Source of the DNA: Sphaerochaeta globosa str. Buddy
GTDB taxonomy: Bacteria; Spirochaetota; Spirochaetia; Sphaerochaetales; Sphaerochaetaceae
Reading direction: 5' to 3'
Assembly (NCBI RefSeq): GCF_000190435.1
Contig: NC_015152.1
Span: forward strand, 936,458 to 1,000,457
DNA: 64,000 nt
A model generated the notes under the pieces. The model searched no databases. It was not told the origin of the DNA and was given only the letters and a program-made list of their open reading frames with translations. Made by a program: the position numbers and the translations under genes. Shown one piece after another: positions 58,458-64,000 of the stretch (position 1 is its first letter; the number at the start of each line of letters is the position of its first letter).

Positions 58458-58486
58458 TTGACATTCAAAGGACCAATAGGTATATT
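58458..58486 (+). promoter_or_regulatory. Promoter of tRNA-Pro
   Basis: TTGACA (58458-58463), 17-base spacer, TATATT (58481-58486), 21 bases before the mature tRNA. Confidence 0.8.
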
Positions 58487-58507
58487 GAACCTCGGCTGTG
58501 AAGCTGA

Positions 58508-58580
58508 CGGGTAGTAGCGCAGGGGCTAGCGCACTTGGTTCGGGACCAAGGGGTCGGAGGTTCAAATCCTCTCTGCCCGA
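58508..58580 (+). tRNA. tRNA-Pro (anticodon CGG)
   Basis: 73 bases. The acceptor CGGGTAG pairs with CTGCCCG (one G-U), followed by discriminator A. The anticodon stem CTTGG/CCAAG encloses loop TTCGGGA, giving CGG. T arm GGAGGTTCAAATCCTCT. CCA is not encoded. Confidence 0.96.
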
Positions 58581-58596
58581 GTAAGCAGTACATGAT

Positions 58597-58635
58597 AACT
58601 CCTTATTTCGTAACAGAAATGAGGAGTTTCTTTTA
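58597..58635 (+). terminator. Terminator after tRNA-Pro
   Basis: AACTCCTTATTTC pairs with GAAATGAGGAGTT (one G-T-type mismatch) around GTAACA, followed by TCTTTTATA. Confidence 0.8.
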
Positions 58636-58650
58636 TACTAGGAGCATCCA

Positions 58651-59460
58651 GTGTATACCACCTTGGCCTTGGATTTGGATGGAACCCTCACCACCAGCAC
58701 CAAACAGATAACCGCTGCTACCGTTGAAGCAGTACAACAAGCCCACCAAAGGGGGGTGCATATCGTACTTGCCAGCGGCCGGCCGGTTTTAGGCATTATA
58801 CCGGTTGCCAGAACGTTGGGCCTGCTTGGTGAGGATGCAACCATCCTTGCCTACAACGGAGGGCAGTTGGTCTCTACCAAAAACCTTGAGGTACTCTGGG
58901 AAAAAACGGTGGATGTCCAGACAATCCATACCTGTTTTGCCTATGCAAAGGGACGGAACCTTGCGGCCCTTTCCTATGACAAGGAGGGTGTCATCACCGA
59001 AATGCCTGCCGATCGGCATGTGCTTCTGGAAGCCTACAACAATGCCATCCCCATTCGGAAGGTGGATGATCTCATTGCAGAGGTGCAGCACCCCATGCCC
59101 AAGGTGATGATCGTAGGGGAGCCGAAGAAATTGCTTGCTGCAAGAAAAGCCTTGCTTCCCCTTGTTGGAGACGCTGCAGACCTCGGGTTCAGCGACCCCT
59201 TCTTCATGGAAATAACCGCAAAAGGGGTGCACAAGGCATCGAGTCTGACTATGTTGCTTTCACTCTTGGGCCATGCAGCCAAAGATCTCATGGTTGTCGG
59301 AGACGGCCTGAATGACGTTCCGATGTTCGGCATTGCAGGCCTTGCCGTGGCCATGGCCAATGCCAGCGATGAGGTGAAGACCCATGCCCATGCCACTACC
59401 GCTTCAAACAACGAAGATGGGGTTGCTTTGGCCATAGAACGCCATATTCTTACCAAATAG
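58651..59460 (+). CDS. Cof-type HAD-IIB phosphatase
   Basis: 269 residues. It removes phosphate from small sugar phosphates or cofactors; YidA, Cof and similar enzymes are broad in range. Seen: motif I LALDLDGTLTTS, motif II VLASGRP, the C2B-type cap domain (~85-180), KAKGVHKAS-like Lys motif (TAKGVHKASSL), and motif IV VVGDGLNDVPMF, ending AVAMANASDEVK. Start is GTG 58651 with GGAG seven bases upstream. It may be read partly from its own promoter, since the tRNA-Pro terminator lies 16 bases upstream. No specific substrate can be named. Confidence 0.92.
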   Translation: MYTTLALDLDGTLTTSTKQITAATVEAVQQAHQRGVHIVLASGRPVLGIIPVARTLGLLGEDATILAYNGGQLVSTKNLEVLWEKTVDVQTIHTCFAYAKGRNLAALSYDKEGVITEMPADRHVLLEAYNNAIPIRKVDDLIAEVQHPMPKVMIVGEPKKLLAARKALLPLVGDAADLGFSDPFFMEITAKGVHKASSLTMLLSLLGHAAKDLMVVGDGLNDVPMFGIAGLAVAMANASDEVKTHAHATTASNNEDGVALAIERHILTK

Positions 59461-59475
59461 GGCAAAAACTCTTCA

Positions 59476-59503
59476 TTCACAACACTTTTTGTTGTGCTAC
59501 AAT
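59476..59503 (+). promoter_or_regulatory. pnrA promoter with inverted repeat in the spacer
   Basis: TTCACA (59476-59481), 16-base spacer ending TGC, TACAAT (59498-59503; extended -10), 43 bases before ATG 59547. The inverted repeat CACAACA-CTTTT-TGTTGTG (59478-59496; the arms' inner bases flank a T-rich loop) fills the -35/-10 interval, where a bound repressor would block polymerase. Confidence 0.55.
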
Positions 59504-59546
59504 ACCAGGTACATTCATCACGGACCAACCATAAGGAGGGTAATCC

Positions 59547-60647
59547 ATGAAAAAACTGAGTATTCTGGTACTTGTAGTGTGTATGACGACCATGCTCTTC
59601 GCCCAAGGCGGCAAGGAAGTTGCGGCCTCTGACGGCAGACCGACCATCCGCCTATTGACCGACGCAACCGGTATTGACGACAAATCCTTCAACGCAGCAG
59701 CGTGGAGAGGCATTGTCGAATATTACGGTGATACGGTTGAGAATACCGCCAACCGCGGCAAACTCTACGATGTAGTGACTGCACAGACCCAGGACATGTA
59801 CATTCCGAACCTCAGACAGGCATCGGATGAAGGCTATGACCTGATTATGGTCACGGGTTTCACCTGGGCTGACGCATTGGGAGAAGTTGCTCCCCAGTAC
59901 CCCGACCAGAAATACACCATTGTCGATGTTGACTGGGTTGGGCAGCCGAACGTTTTGGAGTTCATTTACTCCGAAGAACAGGGATCCTTTTTGGTAGGTA
60001 TGGCTGCAGCGTTGCAGGCGAAGGAAGACGGCATCAAGAATCCAAAATTCGGTTTCATCGGTGGCGTTCCCGGAGCCACCATCACCAAGTTTGAGATGGG
60101 CTATGTTCAGGGTATCCGCTCGATTTTCCCCGATGCACAAATCTACGACTACTATGCCAACGACTGGGGCAAGCCCGAGCTCGCAAAGGCACAGGCCAAG
60201 AACTGGTACGACATGGGTGTCTACTGCATTTTCAGTGCAGCCGGCGGAACCGGAAACGGAACCATCGCACAGGCGAAAGAGTATCGGATGCAGGGCAAGA
60301 ACGTCTGGGCAATCGGTGTTGATAGCGACCAGTATGCCGATGGCATCTATACCGGAACCAAGAGTGCGGTTCTGACTTCCATGCTCAAGAGAGTGGAGAA
60401 CTCCTCTCTGATGGTCCTCAAGGCCGTAGCAGATGGTTCCTATAAAGGTGGCGTGGTGCAGATGGGCATGATCGACGACGGTGTCGGCTACTCAACAGCC
60501 AATCCTGAACTCAGCGCGAATGTGGTCAAGCAGGTTGATGCAGCGAAGGCTGACATCAACAGCGGCAAGATCAAGCTGTATAAGACCTATCGTGAAGCCC
60601 TCGCTTCAGGTGCTGCTCCGGCAGGGCTTGCAGCACTGGATGACTGA
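59547..60647 (+). CDS. pnrA: BMP/PnrA-family nucleoside-binding protein
   Basis: 366 residues. The periplasmic receptor of a purine nucleoside ABC importer, like Treponema TmpC/PnrA and Bacillus Med-type proteins. Signal peptide to about residue 20 (KKLSILVLVVCMTTMLFA). The family normally carries a lipid on Cys; Cys12 sits in LVVC, a poor lipobox, so it may be either lipid-modified or freely periplasmic. Seen: TDATGIDDKSFNAAAWRGI at the N-terminal nucleoside site, VTGFTWADAL, the hinge FIGGVPGATITKFEMGYVQGI, and IFSAAGGTGNGTIAQAKE, WAIGVDSDQY. AAGGAGGG lies before ATG 59547. Confidence 0.93.
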   Translation: MKKLSILVLVVCMTTMLFAQGGKEVAASDGRPTIRLLTDATGIDDKSFNAAAWRGIVEYYGDTVENTANRGKLYDVVTAQTQDMYIPNLRQASDEGYDLIMVTGFTWADALGEVAPQYPDQKYTIVDVDWVGQPNVLEFIYSEEQGSFLVGMAAALQAKEDGIKNPKFGFIGGVPGATITKFEMGYVQGIRSIFPDAQIYDYYANDWGKPELAKAQAKNWYDMGVYCIFSAAGGTGNGTIAQAKEYRMQGKNVWAIGVDSDQYADGIYTGTKSAVLTSMLKRVENSSLMVLKAVADGSYKGGVVQMGMIDDGVGYSTANPELSANVVKQVDAAKADINSGKIKLYKTYREALASGAAPAGLAALDD

Positions 60648-60657
60648 TTACCCCAAT

Positions 60658-60718
60658 GCCGGCAGGAAACTGCCGGCTCTCTGTGTGCCCATGTAAGAGC
60701 GTGGTCAGACAGAGAGCC
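60658..60718 (+). promoter_or_regulatory. Two mutually exclusive hairpins between pnrA and the ATPase gene
   Basis: Hairpin 1: GCCGGCAG-GAAA-CTGCCGGC (60658-60677). Hairpin 2: GGCTCTCTGT (60675-60684) with ACAGAGAGCC (60709-60718). They share three bases, so both cannot form fully at once. No T tract follows either. They probably protect the pnrA message and lower expression of the transporter genes. Confidence 0.5.
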
Positions 60719-60734
60719 TTGCAATAAGGAGCTG

Positions 60735-62267
60735 ATGGTGAGCGAATACGCAATAGAAATGAGGAACATCACCAAAACGTTTCCCGGAGTGGTGGCAAAC
60801 GACATGGTGACCCTGCAGGTGAAGCATCAAGAAATACACGCTTTGCTGGGTGAGAACGGTGCAGGCAAGTCGACTCTGATGTCCATATTGTTTGGATCGT
60901 ACAGTGCTGACAGCGGGTCCATTCTTCTCGATGAAAAGCCTAGGGATATCAAGAATCCGAATGTGGCTACCAGTCTGGGAATAGGGATGGTGCACCAACA
61001 TTTCAAACTGGTGCAGAATTACACGGTTGCCGAAAATATAGTATTGGGCATGGAACCCACGAAGGGTGGGATGCTCGACATGAAAAGTGCCAGAGAGCGC
61101 GTGGCCAAACTCAGTGACCAGTACGCATTGAAAGTAGACCCTGACGCATTGGTGGAAGATATTACCGTGGGGCAGCAGCAACGTGTAGAGATCCTGAAAA
61201 CGCTCTACCGTAATGCAAACATCATTATCTTTGACGAACCTACCGCTGTATTGACTCCCCAAGAGGTTGATGAGTTGATGGACATCCTCAAGAAGCTTCG
61301 GTCCGAGGGAAAGACCATAGTGCTTATCACCCACAAGCTGAAAGAGATCAAGGAAGTCGCCGATCGCTGTACGGTGCTGCGTCGCGGACGTTGCATCGGA
61401 ACTGTCATAGTCAAGGATGTCAGTGAACAAGACCTTGCTGAAATGATGGTGGGCCGAGCGGTGAAGTTTGAAATTGAGAAGCCTGAACAGCGGGTAGGCA
61501 AGGTAATGCTCAGCCTGCAGAACCTGCAGGTGACCGACCAAAGCGGCATCGTACGCGTCAAGGACCTGAGTCTTGATGTGCATGAAGGGGAGATAGTCGG
61601 TATCGCCGGTGTCGATGGTAACGGCCAAAGTGAATTATTGGGTTCCATTATCGGTCTGCTGCCCCTTTCAGGGGGGGCAATCCTTCTTGATGGCAAATCC
61701 ATGGGCAACCTCTCCATCCGGGAGAGGATCCAGGCGGGCCTCGGCTATATCCCTGAAGACCGGAAGAAATTCGGGGTGGTAGGCGAATTCTCCATCGCAG
61801 AGAACACCGCACTGAAAAATTACTACCTAAGCCCCTATCGGAAGCGTTTCGGCGTGCTTGATTTTGATGCTATGAAGAACGAGGCTGAAAACCTGATCAA
61901 GCAGTTCGATATCCGCAGCGCCGAGGGAGCACAGACCAATACCGGAAGCCTGTCCGGGGGAAATCAGCAGAAGGTCATCGTAGCCAGAGAGATTTCTCTC
62001 TCCCCTAAGGTGCTGGTAGTTGCCCAACCTACCCGTGGGTTGGATGTAGGTGCAATTGAATACATCAGAAAAAGAATCATTGCCGAGAGAGGGAAAGGCA
62101 GGGCAATCCTGCTGATTTCCTTCGAGTTGGATGAGATCATGAACCTCTGTGACCGCATTGCAACCCTCAGCAAGGGGAGCATCGTAGCGGTAAACAAACA
62201 GAATGAAATTACTGAATACGAAATAGGCCTGATGATGGCTGGTTCGAAGAAGGAGGCAGTACGATGA
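60735..62267 (+). CDS. Nucleoside ABC transporter ATPase (two ABC domains)
   Basis: 510 residues, two fused ATPase domains as in sugar/nucleoside importers. Domain 1 (~1-250): Walker A GENGAGKST, signature VGQQQRVEILKTL, Walker B IIFDEPTAVLTP. Domain 2 (~255-510): degenerate Walker A GVDGNGQSE, signature SLSGGNQQKVIVARE, Walker B VLVVAQPTRGLDVG, where the catalytic Glu is Gln; this is the normal asymmetric pattern of the family. It powers import of purine nucleosides bound by the upstream receptor. GTG/ATG choice: ATG 60735 follows AAGGAG. It overlaps the next gene by ATGA. Confidence 0.94.
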   Translation: MVSEYAIEMRNITKTFPGVVANDMVTLQVKHQEIHALLGENGAGKSTLMSILFGSYSADSGSILLDEKPRDIKNPNVATSLGIGMVHQHFKLVQNYTVAENIVLGMEPTKGGMLDMKSARERVAKLSDQYALKVDPDALVEDITVGQQQRVEILKTLYRNANIIIFDEPTAVLTPQEVDELMDILKKLRSEGKTIVLITHKLKEIKEVADRCTVLRRGRCIGTVIVKDVSEQDLAEMMVGRAVKFEIEKPEQRVGKVMLSLQNLQVTDQSGIVRVKDLSLDVHEGEIVGIAGVDGNGQSELLGSIIGLLPLSGGAILLDGKSMGNLSIRERIQAGLGYIPEDRKKFGVVGEFSIAENTALKNYYLSPYRKRFGVLDFDAMKNEAENLIKQFDIRSAEGAQTNTGSLSGGNQQKVIVAREISLSPKVLVVAQPTRGLDVGAIEYIRKRIIAERGKGRAILLISFELDEIMNLCDRIATLSKGSIVAVNKQNEITEYEIGLMMAGSKKEAVR

Positions 62268-63364
62268 AACTTACTCGTCAAAAACTCATCCAATCGGATG
62301 GTGCTGTCTCGGTTCTTGTCGTAGTGCTTGGTTTTCTTGTCGGTACCATTTTGGTCGCGCTGGTGGGAAAGAACCCCTTGAACATGTACAAGGCACTCTT
62401 TCAGGCATTAAGCGGGTATAACATCGACAATGGACGGATGAATATCCGTTACATTGCAGAGACGTTGAACTATTCAGTTCCCTTTATACTCTGCGGTCTT
62501 TCGATGGGCTTTGCAAAGCGGGTAGGTCTGTTCAACATCGGTGGAGAAGGCCAGTACATCATGGGTCTGACCATCGCCCAGGCAATAGCATTGCTTGGGC
62601 CCCAGGTTCCTGTATTGCATTGGCTGCTGGCCATCCTGGGTGCCATCGTAATCGGTTCTCTCTGGGGTGGGGTTGTAGGCATCCTCAAAGCCAAATATGA
62701 AGTGAGTGAAGTGGTTTCCACCATCATGCTCAACTATGTGGCTCTCTACCTGAGTCGTATCATCTGCCTGCAATTGCCGGGTGCCACCACCTACAAGACG
62801 GCCAACTTTCCCGAGACGGCTTTGATCGGCAATACCTTCTTCCAAAAAATTACCAACAATTCCCTTTTGAACAACGGCATTTTCATGATGGTCATTGCGG
62901 TATTGGTCTATTGGTTCATCATGGAGAAAACCAGCCTCGGCTATGGTATGCGGGCCACCGGTTTCAATAAGGAGGCTGCAAGGGCCAGCGGAATTCCGGT
63001 TGTCAGATCCATCTCGATTTCCATGGCCATCAGCGGCGCCTTTGCAGGTCTGGCAGGCGGAATCGTCGCCCTTGGCTCCTTTAAGTATGGACGGGTTCTC
63101 TCGGGCATGGACAATTACGGCTTTGACGGTATTGCCGTTGCCTTGGTCGGTAACTGTACGGCTCTGGGAACAACCTTGGCAGGTTTCCTGTTCGGCCTTC
63201 TGAAGAACTCCCAAGCCCTGATGCAGGGCAAGCAGATACCCAAGGAGATTACCTTCATCATCCAGGGCCTGATCGTAATTTTCATCGCCCTGCGTTCGGC
63301 TTTGAAACTCTATCAGGAGTACCTGGATAAGAAGCAGTTGCAGAAGGAGGTAGGAATCAAATGA
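62264..63364 (+). CDS. Nucleoside ABC transporter permease 1
   Basis: 366 residues, about ten membrane helices, of the BPD_transp_2 family used by ribose and nucleoside importers. Seen: the long N-terminal helix VLVVVLGFLVGTILVAL, LCGLSMGFAKRVGLFNIGGEGQYIMG (family motif), GALWGG-like region (IGSLWGGVVGILKAKYEVSEVVSTIMLNYVA), and the coupling loop MRATGFNKEAARASGIPV, with LVGNCTALGTTLAGFLFGLL near the end. It pairs with the second permease, whose ATG lies within its stop (ATGA). No own promoter. Confidence 0.93.
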   Translation: MKLTRQKLIQSDGAVSVLVVVLGFLVGTILVALVGKNPLNMYKALFQALSGYNIDNGRMNIRYIAETLNYSVPFILCGLSMGFAKRVGLFNIGGEGQYIMGLTIAQAIALLGPQVPVLHWLLAILGAIVIGSLWGGVVGILKAKYEVSEVVSTIMLNYVALYLSRIICLQLPGATTYKTANFPETALIGNTFFQKITNNSLLNNGIFMMVIAVLVYWFIMEKTSLGYGMRATGFNKEAARASGIPVVRSISISMAISGAFAGLAGGIVALGSFKYGRVLSGMDNYGFDGIAVALVGNCTALGTTLAGFLFGLLKNSQALMQGKQIPKEITFIIQGLIVIFIALRSALKLYQEYLDKKQLQKEVGIK

Positions 63365-64000
63365 GTATGCTATGGGGAATGCTTCCTTCAATTTTGATGA
63401 TCGTCGCCCCGATTCTCATCACCGCCATCGGCGGCATGATTTGTGAGAAGGCGGGCGTCGTAAATATTGCACTCGAAGGACTGATGGCCATCGGTGCTTG
63501 CACTGCGGCTTCCGCCCATGTCCTGATGGAGAGCGCGGGAATGAATCCCAACCTTTCGCTTTTCCTGGCCTTGGCATTGGGCTTTGTCGTCGGCGGTCTC
63601 TTTTCGTTGGTACATGCGGTTGCCGCCATCAACCTGAATGCCGACCAGACCATAAGCGGCACGGGTATTAACCTATTGGCCAACGGGGTGACCATTTTCG
63701 CAAGCCAGATTCTTTTCAGTGCCGACCGAACCCGTGAGTTCCGCATGGGTATGCAGACTGACGCTCTGGGTATCTATCCCACGGCGTATATTGCCATTGC
63801 GGTGGTGCTTTTCTCTTGGTTTCTGCTCTATAAGATTCCTTTCGGGGTGCACCTCAGGGCATGCGGAGAACATCCGGGAGCAGCGGAGAGTGTGGGCATC
63901 AACGTCAAGAAGATGCGCTACTTTGCCGTCATCGCCAGCGGAGTGTTGGCCGGTCTTGCCGGTGGATGCGTCGTCCTTACCCAAACCATCCAATATACTT
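63361..64000 (+). CDS. Nucleoside ABC transporter permease 2 (3' end outside window)
   Basis: At least 213 residues, cut by the right edge. BPD_transp_2 family, partner of permease 1. Seen: ITAIGGMICEKAGVVNIALEGLMAIGA at the N terminus (the family's GVVNIALEG motif), then NADQTISGTGINLLANGVT, and the coupling loop GVHLRACGEHPGAAESVGINVKKMRY, followed by the VLAGLAGGCVVL helix. It starts at ATG 63361, four bases inside the stop of permease 1, so the pnr operon has at least four genes: receptor, ATPase, permease 1, permease 2. Confidence 0.93.
   Translation, partial: MSMLWGMLPSILMIVAPILITAIGGMICEKAGVVNIALEGLMAIGACTAASAHVLMESAGMNPNLSLFLALALGFVVGGLFSLVHAVAAINLNADQTISGTGINLLANGVTIFASQILFSADRTREFRMGMQTDALGIYPTAYIAIAVVLFSWFLLYKIPFGVHLRACGEHPGAAESVGINVKKMRYFAVIASGVLAGLAGGCVVLTQTIQYT

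Noticed and set aside
59547-59610. Firm lipoprotein call for the nucleoside receptor
   Set aside because: Cys12 has Val at -1 and sits mid-way in the signal sequence; an ordinary signal peptidase site after LFA is equally likely.

Overview
The window looks like a chromosomal piece of a free-living, fermentative spirochaete, most likely Sphaerochaeta or a close relative. This is inference from gene content: a Pnr-type purine nucleoside ABC operon as in Treponema, several outer-membrane barrel proteins without LPS genes, glycolipid-type glycosyltransferases, xylose utilisation, queH, and an anaerobe-type gene set. No insertion sequence, prophage, CRISPR array, rRNA or integrase was seen. Coding density is high, with many ATGA/GTGA start-stop overlaps and six tail-to-tail overlaps between convergent genes.

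Layout. 1-11 kb: sugar and housekeeping genes (manA, a CdsB-like Fe-S lyase, a DnaQ-like exonuclease, a PAP2 phosphatase, two identical tRNA-Asp genes, mnmA, nagB, a DUF362 ferredoxin protein, a GDPD, a TrmJ-like methylase, an AI-2E-family exporter, a cluster-less MutY-like glycosylase, a YdcZ-type transporter). 12-20.3 kb: one long cobamide operon, cobT-cbiR-cobU-cobS-thrH, running by overlapping or closely spaced genes into a small membrane protein, a SAM hydrolase, an ECF S component and a single protein that fuses both ECF ATPases to EcfT. CbiR marks salvage and remodelling of imported cobamides rather than de novo synthesis. 20.4-26 kb: a DksA-like protein, an operon of a stand-alone DbpA RNA-binding domain and an MBL hydrolase behind a leader of about 300 nt, a coiled-coil protein coupled to mltG, an sdpRI pair, tRNA-Leu(CAA). 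26.3-32.5 kb: a patatin-barrel protein, a TPR membrane protein, queH, cardiolipin synthase, a PfkB kinase. 32.6-37.9 kb: a small secreted protein with a very strong promoter, then an AraC regulator divergent from xylB-xylA, and an AEC carrier. 37.9-40.1 kb: aldo/keto reductase, ferritin-VIT metal transporter, TrpR-like repressor. 40.2-54.4 kb: envelope genes (polyprenyl-P sugar transferase, periplasmic protein, Wzi-like barrel, Omp85-like barrel, two GT28 and one GT4 glycolipid glycosyltransferases, an RND/MMPL exporter), then a DEAD-box helicase. 54.5-64 kb: DUF2804, a phosphoesterase, a PpiD-like foldase, tRNA-Pro(CGG), a HAD phosphatase and the purine nucleoside receptor and ABC transporter operon, cut by the right edge.

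The most striking non-gene signal is in promoter layout. Eleven genes have a sigma70-type promoter whose -10 box ends exactly 6 (nine cases) or 7 (two cases) bases before the start codon, with no ribosome binding site. Those transcripts would start at or next to the ATG, i.e. be leaderless. Genes with a good Shine-Dalgarno site have their -10 box 20 or more bases further upstream. Two divergent pairs of leaderless promoters interlock in less than 60 bp.
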